A stretch of 64,000 nucleotides of DNA from Acinetobacter sp. A47 (GCF_000805455.1 NZ_JSUS01000064.1:434001-498000); one strand, 5' to 3'; shown: positions 1 to 8,972, counted from the stretch's first letter. Notes: generated from the sequence alone by a model not told the origin. Numbers and translations: made by a program.

Positions 1-294
1 TGGAGCTTTGAAGCGAGCCCCTATACCCGTCTGGTGCGCGAACTGCTAACAGAACTGGAACTGCCTTATATATTGCATAATGTGCCAAAGGAGCGCTGGC
101 AGGATATGGGGCCAGCTGTATTGCGTTTAAAACCCGGTCAATATATTCCATTGCCAAATGGTAAACGTGAAAAGGTGGTTGCGGTGATGGGACGCGATAT
201 TCAGGTGCCTTATCTGGTTGATCCAAATACAGGCGTAAAAATGTTTGAATCTGCCAAAATTATGGAATATTTAAAGAAGCAGTACGGCGCATAA
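1..294 (+). CDS. Glutathione S-transferase N-terminal domain protein (3' part only)
   Basis: The frame is open from the first base of the window (beginning Trp-Ser-Phe-Glu) with no start codon before it, so the gene begins upstream. The visible 97 residues look like a thioredoxin-fold GST_N domain: a VPYLVDP cis-proline segment near residue 73 is followed by an FESAKIMEYL helix that in this family carries the glutathione-contacting Glu-Ser. The protein stops right after this helix, so there is no helical GST C-terminal domain here. It may belong to the small or tandem GST_N-only proteins. A role in glutathione-dependent chemistry is inferred; the substrate is unknown. Confidence 0.75.
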   Translation, partial: WSFEASPYTRLVRELLTELELPYILHNVPKERWQDMGPAVLRLKPGQYIPLPNGKREKVVAVMGRDIQVPYLVDPNTGVKMFESAKIMEYLKKQYGA

Positions 295-302
295 CTGTTC
301 AG

Positions 303-330
303 AAAGCATCTGTTACAAGGTGCTTTTTTT
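303..330 (+). terminator. Intrinsic terminator after the GST-like gene
   Basis: An 8-bp stem (AAAGCATC pairing with GGTGCTTT, one G-T pair) closes an 8-nt loop and runs into a T-tract, eight bases after the stop codon. Confidence 0.75.
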
Positions 331-411
331 ATATCAACTGATGTGATGGTTGCTTCAAGCCTGGATTTAACGGTTTAATAGATCTGAAAATAGTCATATG
401 ATCACCCCAAA

Positions 412-765
412 ATGTTAAGTCAATTTACCAATCTCTTCAAAAGTTCTAAACAAACACCTGAGCAGCTATTTCTAAAAGAACGCGCTTTGTCTTTTGATGC
501 TGAACAGGGGCCAATTTTAAATGGTGTGGTACTGAATGAACTGGGATTTCGTCTGGAATATTTTTCAAACCGGAAATTAGACCGTTTTGATGACTTGGAA
601 AAGCTGTTCCGGATTGCACCGCAAATTAATGAAAAAATTGATCTGGAAATTCATTCACAACGTTTTGTTGAGCGGTTGGGTAATAGTGAAGAAAATCTCA
701 AAGAACTCAAGCAAGCGATTAAAGTTTTAAATGATTATTATGTGAAGTTTAAACGGGCTAGATAG
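412..765 (+). CDS. Hypothetical protein, 117 aa
   Basis: I do not recognise this small soluble protein. It has no signal peptide, membrane segment or cysteines. It is charged and mostly helical in appearance, with a C-terminal half rich in Glu, Lys and Leu (NLKELKQAIKVL) that could form an amphipathic helix. The ATG at 412 is not preceded by a clear Shine-Dalgarno sequence. The codon use matches neighbouring genes and the frame is not shadowed by another gene, which supports a real gene. It sits alone between the GST-like terminator and the WG/Sel1 gene, about 120 bases before the latter. Confidence 0.55.
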   Translation: MLSQFTNLFKSSKQTPEQLFLKERALSFDAEQGPILNGVVLNELGFRLEYFSNRKLDRFDDLEKLFRIAPQINEKIDLEIHSQRFVERLGNSEENLKELKQAIKVLNDYYVKFKRAR

Positions 766-888
766 ATCAGTATAAGTGCAACATTCACCATCAAGTAAGC
801 AACACCTATAAGGTGTGGTTATAAAAGTGTAGTCTTACGCTGTATTCGGGTATGAACTTTCATAAAGATAATAACTAGAGACAAATAC

Positions 889-3396
889 ATGGCACATCGT
901 ATTTATTTATATAACGTTGATAAAGATAAACGGCATAGCGATTTAGGCTATCTAGGTGAATGGAATTATGAAATTCCACTCCTGTTACTGCCGCTGTTTT
1001 TTGCACAACCTTCCCGTAAGGGGCATTTGCTGTACTTTGACCGCCAGGGTGGTGTTGAGTACTTACAACGTTTTTATGAGTTATTAAATGAACAATATCA
1101 ATTCAGTGAACAGGCGGGCTGTGTAGAGGCCCGGCAGACCATGTTTGAGCTGTTACAGCACTTGCCTTATGAGCATTTTGAAATGGATGCTACTGATGTC
1201 TTTAATATGAATGATGACAGTCATCGTCAGCAGGCACAGCAGTGGCTTGAAGACATCCTGGAGAAAAAAGTCTTGTATGATCAGGCTCTGGAGCAGCGGG
1301 ATTTAACTGTTCTGGATGCTGTATTGGCCGGGACTGGTTATGAAAACTTTCTGGATATCTTGCAGACAGACTGGGTGCAATGGGGTCTGGGCTATTGGGA
1401 AGAATCTCTGTATCGGGATGCATCGGAAAGCTTTGAAGAGAATGGCCTGTGGGGGCTCAAAAACCGTAAAGGCGAGGTTGTTCTTGCACCGCAGATGAGC
1501 GAGATCTGGGCATTTAATGATGAGGGCATCGCCGTATTTGAGCGCAATGCACAATATGGTTATCTCAATCATTATGGGAAGATTCTGCTTGAGGCGCAGT
1601 TTGCAGATGCCTATGACAGTTTTCAACTTGAAGGTAAAAGTTATGCAGTGGTTCATCCACAGCAAAGCCCTGAACTAGAAGGGCTAATCTGTATTGAGGA
1701 TGGACAATGGATGATTCCCGCCTGCTACGAAGCAGTTGAACAGCTTCTTTATTTTGATCTGTTTAATGTGTTTAAAGATGGTGTATATCAACTGGTTAAT
1801 CTCCAGCATCAGGCTGTGATTGCTGAATCATCGGAGCATCCTTTTGAGATAGATTATTTAAGTGAACAGGTTAAGCTGTATTACAGTGCACAAAAAGGCT
1901 CGGCAAAGAGACGCTATTTCCTCAGTAACGGCAGCTATCTGGGGGAGTATGTTGAAGATGTACTAAAACCCCTCAGTCATGGCTATTTATGGGTCAAGCC
2001 GAATAAGTTCCAGCGCAAGATTTGTGTATTAAAACCAGATGGCGAGTTACTGATTGATGATATTGATCAGCTAAAAGCATGGTCGGATTATGGTTATCGG
2101 AGTTTTGCTTATCGCAAGCACAAGCAATGGTCTGTCTATCAGACCGAAACCCATCGTTTTCTGTTAGCGCAAGGTATGGAGAAGCTGATTGAGGGAGAAT
2201 ATCTGCATGAGCTTGAGGATATTTATCTTTTTGAACATGCAGGGAAATATGGTCTGTTCGATGCCAAGCAACAGCAATGGTTGATCCCGCTGGACAATTC
2301 GTTTGAGCGTATCGAACATGTCAGTCATGGCTTGTTCCAGTGCATCACGACAGCTGGAAGCTATTACTATGATGCAAAACAAAACATGCAGGCAACAACA
2401 GGTTTTGACTATATTGCGCCGGCAATTGAGCGTTACGACCCGGAACAGGGGTTGTTAACTTTATTTAAAGATCTGGATGTATTTTTTATCGGCCCACAGC
2501 GTCAACTGGTACAAGCTGCCCCTGATCAGATTGCACAGTTTTATTTGCGCCGCTTTAATTTTCAAGGCAAGGATTTAAGATTTTTCGAGCAGTTCTATTC
2601 ACGCTGGAAAGCCGCCCAAGGCAATACTTATTTTGACCAGCTAAAGCCCAACACCTTGTTGAAAATGGCGCAGTATTTTGAAGAACATCATGATATTGCC
2701 CAAGCCATACCATATTATCAGGCTGCTGCGGATCAGGGGGATAGCGAAAGTATGGTGGCCCTGGGCCTGATTTATGATAATGGTACAGGTGTACAGCAAG
2801 ACTATACGCGCGCGCTGGACTATTACTGGCAAGCAGTGCAACGGGACAATTCGTGGGGCTGGAACAATCTGGGATGTATGTATCTTAACGGGCACGGAAT
2901 TGAGCAGGATGTCCAGCTGGCAATTGACTGTTTTTACAAGAGTGCACAACTGGGTAACGGGCAAGCCTGCAAAAATCTGGCAGGGCTTTATTATGACGGG
3001 ATTGAGGTTGAACAGGATCTGGAGCTTGCCGCAACATATTATCAACGTGCCGAGCAGCAATTTTATTTCAGTGGAGAACAGCTTGCTGATATCTACTATC
3101 AACAGGGAGCGTATGCACAAGTTGCCAAGCTGATCAAGCGTGATAAAGACGAGGCCTATACGGCGATCTATTATGCACTGATGTATGAAGCAGGGCATCA
3201 GTTTAAGCAGAATATTAAAAAGGCCATTCAGTATTTCGAGAAAGCATTGCAGTATGCCGATTATCCTTATGCATTGAAGCAGTTACTACATTACTATGCT
3301 GAATCGGAACAGTTTAAAAATCCTGAAAAATATCAGCATTGGCAGGAATATATCGAAAGCAATGATATACAACTTGATGAATCTGCATCTGATTAA
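889..3396 (+). CDS. WG-repeat and Sel1-repeat protein
   Basis: This 835-residue protein has no signal peptide. Its N-terminal third is unassigned. Its centre (about residues 180-500) carries WG-type beta repeats, for example NGLWGLKNRKGEVVLAP, AQYGYLNHYGKILL and GKYGLFDAKQQQWLIP. Its C-terminal third (about 590-810) carries Sel1/TPR-like repeats with the usual A-x-x-G and YxxG patterns, such as ALGLIYDNGTGVQQDY and NLGCMYLNGHGIEQD. Both repeat types are scaffolds for protein-protein contact, so an adaptor role is inferred; no enzyme motif is visible. The ATG at 889 follows a weak AGAG 10 bases upstream. The gene is followed by a strong bidirectional terminator. Confidence 0.8.
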   Translation: MAHRIYLYNVDKDKRHSDLGYLGEWNYEIPLLLLPLFFAQPSRKGHLLYFDRQGGVEYLQRFYELLNEQYQFSEQAGCVEARQTMFELLQHLPYEHFEMDATDVFNMNDDSHRQQAQQWLEDILEKKVLYDQALEQRDLTVLDAVLAGTGYENFLDILQTDWVQWGLGYWEESLYRDASESFEENGLWGLKNRKGEVVLAPQMSEIWAFNDEGIAVFERNAQYGYLNHYGKILLEAQFADAYDSFQLEGKSYAVVHPQQSPELEGLICIEDGQWMIPACYEAVEQLLYFDLFNVFKDGVYQLVNLQHQAVIAESSEHPFEIDYLSEQVKLYYSAQKGSAKRRYFLSNGSYLGEYVEDVLKPLSHGYLWVKPNKFQRKICVLKPDGELLIDDIDQLKAWSDYGYRSFAYRKHKQWSVYQTETHRFLLAQGMEKLIEGEYLHELEDIYLFEHAGKYGLFDAKQQQWLIPLDNSFERIEHVSHGLFQCITTAGSYYYDAKQNMQATTGFDYIAPAIERYDPEQGLLTLFKDLDVFFIGPQRQLVQAAPDQIAQFYLRRFNFQGKDLRFFEQFYSRWKAAQGNTYFDQLKPNTLLKMAQYFEEHHDIAQAIPYYQAAADQGDSESMVALGLIYDNGTGVQQDYTRALDYYWQAVQRDNSWGWNNLGCMYLNGHGIEQDVQLAIDCFYKSAQLGNGQACKNLAGLYYDGIEVEQDLELAATYYQRAEQQFYFSGEQLADIYYQQGAYAQVAKLIKRDKDEAYTAIYYALMYEAGHQFKQNIKKAIQYFEKALQYADYPYALKQLLHYYAESEQFKNPEKYQHWQEYIESNDIQLDESASD

Positions 3397-3425
3397 GGGG
3401 TATAACTGTAAAAGCGCTGAGTAAT

Positions 3426-3457
3426 AAAAAAGCTGAATCAAGTGATTCAGCTTTTTT
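3426..3457. terminator. Bidirectional terminator between convergent genes
   Basis: A perfect 14-bp inverted repeat (AAAAAGCTGAATCA and its complement) with a 2-nt centre has A-runs on one side and T-runs on the other. It can end both the WG/Sel1 gene and the minus-strand thiolase. Confidence 0.9.
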
Positions 3458-3475
3458 GCTTCGGTTGGTGAGCAA

Positions 3476-5008
3476 TTATTTTTCAATAATCGCGGTCACA
3501 CCTTGACCACCCGCAGCACAGATCGAAACAAGGATACGACCTGAACCTTTTTGGTTCAAGATTTTCGCAGCAGTCGCGATGATACGACCACCTGTCGCCG
3601 CGAACGGGTGACCCGCAGCTAAAGAAGAACCTTTAACGTTGAGTTTGCTACGGTCAATTGAACCTAACGGTGCATCTAAACCTAAACGCTCTTTACAGAA
3701 TTTTTCATCTTCCCATGCTTTCAAGGTAGAAAGTACTTGTGATGCAAATGCTTCATGGATTTCATAGTAGTCGAAATCTTGAAGTTTAAGACCAGCGCGC
3801 TCAAGCATACGCGGAACGGCATAAGCCGGCGCCATTAATAAGCCTTCTTTCTTGCCCACGAAATCAACCGCCGCAGTTTCAGAGAAAGTCAGGTAAGCAA
3901 GGACTTCGTGACCATTGGCTTTCGCCCATTCTTCAGAGGCTAAAAGTACGCATGATGCACCATCAGTCAGTGGTGTCGAGTTACCTGCTGTCATGGTTGC
4001 AGCTTCGCCCTTACCAAACACTGGTTTTAATTTTGCCAGTTTTTCAGTCGTTGAGTCAGCACGCAAGTTATTGTCACGGCTTAAGCCCAGGAATGGCGTG
4101 ATTAAGTCATCGAAGAAACCTTCTTCGTATGCTTTTGCCATTTTTTGGTGGGAAGATGCAGCTAGCGCATCTTGTTCTTCACGTGGAATGCCCCATTCAA
4201 GCGCAGTAATTGCCTGATGGTCGCCCATAGAGAGACCGGTACGTGGTTCACCATTTTTAGGTGCATCCATCAGGTCTTTGATATTGATTTTCGCTAACGC
4301 TTTTAAGCGGTCTTTACCGGTTTTGGCAATGTTTAACTCAAGCAGGGCTTTACGTAAACCGTCACCGAAAGCAATTGGTGCATCAGAAGTAGTATCAACA
4401 CCACCTGCGATACCCACTTCGATTTGACCTAAGGCAATTTTGTTTGCGACCAGAAATGCGGCCTGTAAACCTGTACCACATGCCTGTTGAATGTCATAGG
4501 CTGGCGTTTCTGGCGCAAGTTGTGTATTTAATACACACTCACGTGTCATGTTGAAATCACGGCTGTGCTTTAAGACTGCACCCGCAACCACTTCACCCAG
4601 ACGTTGACCTTGCAGGTTGAAGCGCTCAACCAAACCGTTTAGCGCAGCTGTAAACATGTCGATGTTAGAAGCTGTGAAATAAGCGCCGTTAGAGCGAGCG
4701 AAAGGAATACGGTTACCGCCGATAATGGCAACACGGCGCACAGTGTTTTGGCTCATGGTTTTATCCTGTTGAACAGAAGGTTTGGTTGTTTTAGTAGTCG
4801 CTGCTTTTGTCGTTGTAGCAGCAGCGTTTTTTGCAGCACCTGCACTACGTGTTGTAGAACGGGTACGCGTTGTTTTGGGTGTCGACGTTGCTGCTTTTGA
4901 AGCTGTGCTCGCAGTTTTACGTTTTGTAGAAGCTGCTTTTGATGTATTTGACACATTCTCCTGAGCAGAATTGTCGACTGCTGGATTTTCTTGAGTTGTT
5001 TTGCTCAT
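3476..5008 (-). CDS. Acetyl-CoA C-acyltransferase (FadI-type thiolase) with histone-like N-terminal extension
   Basis: Thiolases cleave or form 3-ketoacyl-CoA. The core (residues 85-510) has the nucleophilic cysteine in QQACGTGLQ (about residue 177), the HEAFA histidine, GHPFAATGGR and the second active cysteine in SICAAGGQG. It most resembles the FadI/long-chain branch. The first 84 residues are foreign to thiolases: rich in Ala, Thr, Lys and Ser, with runs resembling AlgP or histone H1 tails. Two starts are possible. The ATG at 5008 has GGAAAAG 10 bases upstream. An internal ATG at 4756 has AGGAT 7 bases upstream and would give a normal 426-residue enzyme. The gene diverges from the FabG-MaoC genes, which supports a shared fatty-acid pathway. 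Confidence 0.9.
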   Translation of the reverse strand: MSKTTQENPAVDNSAQENVSNTSKAASTKRKTASTASKAATSTPKTTRTRSTTRSAGAAKNAAATTTKAATTKTTKPSVQQDKTMSQNTVRRVAIIGGNRIPFARSNGAYFTASNIDMFTAALNGLVERFNLQGQRLGEVVAGAVLKHSRDFNMTRECVLNTQLAPETPAYDIQQACGTGLQAAFLVANKIALGQIEVGIAGGVDTTSDAPIAFGDGLRKALLELNIAKTGKDRLKALAKINIKDLMDAPKNGEPRTGLSMGDHQAITALEWGIPREEQDALAASSHQKMAKAYEEGFFDDLITPFLGLSRDNNLRADSTTEKLAKLKPVFGKGEAATMTAGNSTPLTDGASCVLLASEEWAKANGHEVLAYLTFSETAAVDFVGKKEGLLMAPAYAVPRMLERAGLKLQDFDYYEIHEAFASQVLSTLKAWEDEKFCKERLGLDAPLGSIDRSKLNVKGSSLAAGHPFAATGGRIIATAAKILNQKGSGRILVSICAAGGQGVTAIIEK

Positions 5009-5181
5009 AAGGCTTTTCCAAGCATAATTGCGATATTCTTGCTACAAACATACCATATTTCCCATACTGCTGTATTGACTAGAATGACGCTTGCGACCAC
5101 ATTCGGGTCAAGACATCCGGACATGAACTCAAGTATGATTTGTGATGAGTCAATCAGACATTGATTTCATGCCATATCCCA

Positions 5182-5215
5182 ACATGATTCATGTGTTTGT
5201 AACAAATTCATTTGT
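5182..5215. promoter_or_regulatory. Two small palindromes in the thiolase/fabG divergent region
   Basis: ACATG-ATT-CATGT (5182-5194) and ACAAAT-TC-ATTTGT (5202-5215) lie just before the fabG start at 5232. They are well placed to be regulator sites for the divergent lipid genes, but neither matches a binding motif I can name. The rest of the 5009-5231 gap shows no gene. Confidence 0.3.
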
Positions 5216-5231
5216 ATGAGAGATAATAACC

Positions 5232-6623
5232 ATGACTGATCAGTACCAAGCATTTACACAATCACCATTAGGTAAATTTGTGGTAAAAAATCTAGGTTTA
5301 CCATCACCTGTTACGCTAGATCGTTTTGAAAGTGCTCAACCGGTTGTGAATGGGGCAGTATTGCTTGGCGCAGCGCCATCAAGTACGGTTTCTGCTGCGA
5401 TTGCTCAAGTTCTTAGCAATATTCATGCAGATAGCTATGTTGGCAATAATGTTGAGTTACAGCAGACTGCTGCAAAAGTCGGTTTAAATCTGCGTCCATT
5501 AAATGCCGATGATAAAGAATCTAAATTTAAAGCGGTTGTATTTGATGCGTCGGGTATTCAGGATTCTGAGCAGTTAAAAGAGTTGTATAACTTCTTTAAT
5601 CCAATTGCTCGCCAGATCTCAAGTTCAGGTCGTGTGATCGTGATCGGTACTACCCCTGAAACTGCAAAGACAGTCAAACAGGCGATTGCACAACGTGCGC
5701 TTGAAGGCTTTATCAAATCTGTGGGTAAAGAGTTCAAAAAAGGCATTACTGCTCAAGTGGTGTATGTTGACCAGGGCGCAGAAGCCAACCTTGAATCAAC
5801 TTTACGTTTCCTGATTTCACCACGTTCTGCCTATGTATCCGGTCAGGTGATTCGTGTCTCTAAAGCCGATGTGGCTGATCTGGACTGGGCGAAACCACTT
5901 GCAGGTAAAACTGCACTGGTTACCGGTGCAAGCCGTGGTATCGGTGAAGCGATTGCACATGTCCTGGCACGTGATGGTGCACATGTCATCTGCTTGGATG
6001 TACCACAACAACAAGCCGATCTTGAGCGTGTGGCAGGTTCAATTGGCGGTTCGGTATTGGCAATCGACATTACGGCTGCCGATGCAGGTGAAAAAATCAA
6101 GACTGCTGCTGCAAAACAGGGCGGTTTGGATGTGATCGTGCACAATGCCGGAATTACCCGTGACAAAACTTTGGCAAACATGAAGCCTGAGCTTTGGGAT
6201 CTGGTGATCAATATTAACCTGTCTGCCATTGAGCGTGTTAACGATTACTTACTCTCTCATGACGGTTTAAATGCCAATGGCCGTATTGTTTGTGTATCAT
6301 CAATTAGTGGTATCGCGGGTAACCTCGGTCAAACCAACTATGCAGTATCTAAAGCTGGTGTGATTGGTCTGGTTAAATTTACTGCGCCAACATTAAAAAA
6401 TGGCATTACTATCAATGCAGTAGCGCCAGGTTTCATCGAAACGCAAATGACGGCTGCAATTCCGTTCGCGATTCGTGAAGCTGGACGCCGTATGAACTCG
6501 ATGAATCAGGGTGGTCAGCCGGTCGATGTGGCTGAAGCAATTGCATGGTTTGCATCTACCGGTTCAACCGGTGTGACTGGTAACGTGGTACGCGTCTGTG
6601 GCCAAAGCTTGTTAGGTGCGTAA
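5232..6623 (+). CDS. 3-oxoacyl-[ACP/CoA] reductase, long FabG type
   Basis: This NAD(P)H-dependent short-chain dehydrogenase reduces 3-oxoacyl thioesters. At 463 residues it is about 200 longer than standard FabG. The N-terminal half (1-215) looks like a nucleotide-binding-fold domain without an obvious cofactor motif. The C-terminal half holds the SDR signatures TGASRGIG (231-238), NAG (305-307), the catalytic serine region around 357 and YxxxK at Tyr370/Lys374. This layout matches high-molecular-weight FabG (FabG4-like) proteins, which often act on CoA rather than ACP substrates. It is followed 161 bases later by a MaoC hydratase and diverges from a thiolase, so a beta-oxidation or reverse beta-oxidation module is likely. 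Confidence 0.88.
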   Translation: MTDQYQAFTQSPLGKFVVKNLGLPSPVTLDRFESAQPVVNGAVLLGAAPSSTVSAAIAQVLSNIHADSYVGNNVELQQTAAKVGLNLRPLNADDKESKFKAVVFDASGIQDSEQLKELYNFFNPIARQISSSGRVIVIGTTPETAKTVKQAIAQRALEGFIKSVGKEFKKGITAQVVYVDQGAEANLESTLRFLISPRSAYVSGQVIRVSKADVADLDWAKPLAGKTALVTGASRGIGEAIAHVLARDGAHVICLDVPQQQADLERVAGSIGGSVLAIDITAADAGEKIKTAAAKQGGLDVIVHNAGITRDKTLANMKPELWDLVININLSAIERVNDYLLSHDGLNANGRIVCVSSISGIAGNLGQTNYAVSKAGVIGLVKFTAPTLKNGITINAVAPGFIETQMTAAIPFAIREAGRRMNSMNQGGQPVDVAEAIAWFASTGSTGVTGNVVRVCGQSLLGA

Positions 6624-6636
6624 GAACTTAAAGCGA

Positions 6637-6762
6637 TAAAATCTCCCTTGCGGAGCGAATGCTCCTCGCCCTCTTTAACAGGAGGGGGACTTCCTGAAAA
6701 TTAAAGCCTATATAATTTATGGAAACTCCCTCCTTTATCAAAAGGAGGGCCGGGGAGGATTC
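6637..6762. repeat. Two copies of a dispersed palindromic intergenic repeat, facing each other
   Basis: The gap between fabG and maoC holds two related hairpin units. One reads AAATCTCCC then CCCTC...GAGGG (about 6637-6690). The other, in opposite orientation, has perfect 9-bp arms CCCTCCTTT/AAAGGAGGG around ATCA (6728-6749). The same style of element appears at 43531-43560 and 58290-58334, so it looks like a multi-copy REP-like sequence. Confidence 0.6.
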
Positions 6763-6784
6763 CTGTACTATAAAAGGTTTTATT

Positions 6785-7639
6785 ATGAATACACGTCATT
6801 TTAGTCAGTTGCCAAAACCTTATTTAGCTTATCCCAAAGTCATTCAAGGTCTGATTTTCAAAAAGCCAAAAGGCGAAAAAGTTTTGCCACAAGTTGAGTA
6901 TGTGGTCGATACACTTAAAATTGATAGCAAGCATTTGGAAAGCTATAACGAGATTTGTGGTTTTAAAAATGATGGTTTCGTGCCAGCCATTTATCTGGCA
7001 GTTTTGTCGCAAAGTCTGCAAATGCACATGATGACCAGCGAAGCTTTCCCGTTTCCAATCTTGGGTTTGGTGCATATCCGTAATCAGATCAAGCAAATAC
7101 GTAATATTGGCTTGAATGAGCAAATTACGTTGTCGTGCAAGTTTGGTGAGTTAAAACCGCACGACAAGGGTTTGCAATTTGATTTTATCACCACTGCGAA
7201 AGTAGACGGTGAAGTGGTGATGGAGAGTTTAACCACCTATTTATCACGTCAGAAAACTGAGAAAAAAGCAGGCGAGAAAGCTAAAGATACGCAAGAACCC
7301 GCTTATCAACCACAAGCAGAGTGGAATATTTCAGAAAATACCGGGCGCCGTTATGCGGTGATTTCGGGTGACTTTAACCTGATTCATATTCATGCGGTGA
7401 CTGCAAAAGCGTTTGGCTTTAAACAGGCGATTGCGCACGGGATGTGGAGCAAGGCCAAAGCTTTGGCAAGTATCGAATTGCCTGCGGCTTATGAGGCAGA
7501 TGTCTGGTTCAAGCTGCCGATGTATTTACCTTCAACGGTTGAGTTCCTCACCGCAGCTGAAGCAAAGCAAACAGATTTCCTGATTCGTAATCTGAAATCT
7601 AAAAAGCCGCATGTGGCAGGTACAGTGAAGGCACTTTGA
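6785..7639 (+). CDS. MaoC-family dehydratase (enoyl-CoA hydratase type)
   Basis: The 284-residue protein has a double hot-dog layout. Its C-terminal half carries the hydratase-2 motif: GDFNLIH, with the catalytic Asp and His, followed by GFKQAIAHGMW. These enzymes hydrate trans-2-enoyl-CoA to (R)-3-hydroxyacyl-CoA or the reverse. The start at 6785 is chosen because AAAAGG lies 7 bases upstream. An in-frame upstream ATG at 6719 would fall inside the intergenic hairpin repeat and encode an atypical leader. The gene follows the long FabG gene, so the two probably act in succession on acyl-CoA substrates. Confidence 0.88.
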   Translation: MNTRHFSQLPKPYLAYPKVIQGLIFKKPKGEKVLPQVEYVVDTLKIDSKHLESYNEICGFKNDGFVPAIYLAVLSQSLQMHMMTSEAFPFPILGLVHIRNQIKQIRNIGLNEQITLSCKFGELKPHDKGLQFDFITTAKVDGEVVMESLTTYLSRQKTEKKAGEKAKDTQEPAYQPQAEWNISENTGRRYAVISGDFNLIHIHAVTAKAFGFKQAIAHGMWSKAKALASIELPAAYEADVWFKLPMYLPSTVEFLTAAEAKQTDFLIRNLKSKKPHVAGTVKAL

Positions 7640-7659
7640 TCGATTATTCAATAAAAATA

Positions 7660-7683
7660 CTCCCTGTTGTGCGCAATAGGGAG
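7660..7683 (+). terminator. Hairpin after maoC, possible terminator
   Basis: A 10-bp stem (CTCCCTGTTG with CAATAGGGAG, one G-T pair) closes a TGCG loop. It is followed by AGCATAAAAA rather than a T-run, so it could stabilise the mRNA end rather than terminate transcription. Confidence 0.4.
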
Positions 7684-7718
7684 AGCATAAAAACATTAAT
7701 ATCATAAGGAATTGAGCT

Positions 7719-8972
7719 TTGATTAAAGAATTATTATTTGCCGATACCCATCATTATCACGGTAGCGTTGATGAACGCTTTATTGATCTGGCTCACCAGT
7801 TTAGCCGTTTACAGGATGCACGTAGCCAGCAAGGTGGCGCGGCATTGGTGGTGTATTTTCAGGGGCAGAAAGTTGTTGATATTTTCACTGGGAAAAAATC
7901 TCAACATGAAGACTGGCAAGCTGATACCTTGGCCATGTGCTATTCAACCGGTAAGGGTGTTCTTGCAACGCTGGTGCATATTCTAGTGAGTGAAGGCGTG
8001 CTGGATTATGAGCAGCCGATTGCACATTACTGGCCTGAATTCGCTCAAAATGGCAAAGCCAGTATTACCTTGCGTCATGTGTTATCCCATCAAAGCGGTT
8101 TGTTTGATATTCGCAATATGATTGATACAGCGACAGAAATGCTGGACTGGTCGCATATGCTGGATGTGGTTGCTGCAGCAACACCGCGTTTTATGGCAGG
8201 GCAAAGCTATGCTTATCAACCTTTGACCTATGGCTGGATTCTGGGTGGTGTCATTGAAAAGGCAGCCAAACAGCCGTTAAGCTGGCTGATGCAACGTTAT
8301 CTGGTACAACCGCTTGAACTGGATGGCGCTTATTTTGGAACGCCTGCTTCAGAACTAGATCGTGTTGCACGTTTATTGGAAAAACCCAAAACGGCATCTC
8401 AAGCTAAACCACAGAACAAGAAAAACAGTCAACCGCGTAAAGCCTCTTTATCCGAACGGTTATTGGAGCTTTCCGGGCAAAACCCGCAAGATTTTCAGGA
8501 TGCCATGATTCCAAAAGGGATGCGCCATTTTAGCTTCTATAGTGATGAGGGCTTGCAAGCTGTCATTCCGGCAGCCAATGGTGTATTTACTGCCAATAGT
8601 CTGGCTAAAGTGTATGCCATGCTGGCCAATCAGGGGCAATGGCAAGGTCGGCAACTGATTCGACCAGAAGTGTTCAAGCAACTCAGTACGGTACAAAGCA
8701 AAGCACGTGACCGGGTGATGCCGATTCCAATGCACTGGCGTTTGGGCTATCACCGTATTCTGACCCTCGGTAAACGTGCGCCACATGGCTTTGGACATGT
8801 GGGCTTTAATGGTTCTGGTGCATGGTGTGATGTTGATCGTGAACTGAGTTTTGCTTATACCCATAATTTTAATGTGACTTCGGCAACCGGAGATTATCGC
8901 CTGTGGAGCCTGAGCCAGGAAACGCTCCGCTGTGCCGATGCGCTTTTAAATGGACGCAAAGGCTGGTTTTAA
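7719..8972 (+). CDS. Serine hydrolase of the beta-lactamase (class C/EstB-like) family
   Basis: The 417-residue protein belongs to the beta-lactamase/esterase fold. The nucleophile motif SxxK is present as STGK (about residue 76), and a later SYAYQPLTYGW segment matches the family's second catalytic tyrosine region. No signal peptide is visible, so it is probably cytoplasmic and more likely an esterase than a secreted beta-lactamase. A TTG start at 7719 is supported by AAGGA 8 bases upstream. Residues 225-250 form a Lys/Gln/Ser-rich insertion. It lies downstream of FabG and MaoC, which suggests a lipid or ester substrate, but this is inference. Confidence 0.82.
   Translation: MIKELLFADTHHYHGSVDERFIDLAHQFSRLQDARSQQGGAALVVYFQGQKVVDIFTGKKSQHEDWQADTLAMCYSTGKGVLATLVHILVSEGVLDYEQPIAHYWPEFAQNGKASITLRHVLSHQSGLFDIRNMIDTATEMLDWSHMLDVVAAATPRFMAGQSYAYQPLTYGWILGGVIEKAAKQPLSWLMQRYLVQPLELDGAYFGTPASELDRVARLLEKPKTASQAKPQNKKNSQPRKASLSERLLELSGQNPQDFQDAMIPKGMRHFSFYSDEGLQAVIPAANGVFTANSLAKVYAMLANQGQWQGRQLIRPEVFKQLSTVQSKARDRVMPIPMHWRLGYHRILTLGKRAPHGFGHVGFNGSGAWCDVDRELSFAYTHNFNVTSATGDYRLWSLSQETLRCADALLNGRKGWF

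Noticed and set aside
802..816. ACACCT-ATA-AGGTGT palindrome before the WG/Sel1 gene
   Set aside because: Too short to assign; no T-run for a terminator and no neighbouring regulator.
2641..3198. 185-codon minus-strand open frame inside the WG/Sel1 gene
   Set aside because: An antisense shadow of the Sel1 repeats, with an unusual Cys/Ile/Leu composition.
7719..8972. Reading the serine hydrolase as an antibiotic-resistance beta-lactamase
   Set aside because: No signal peptide and an EstB-like pattern; the lipid-gene neighbourhood makes an esterase more likely.
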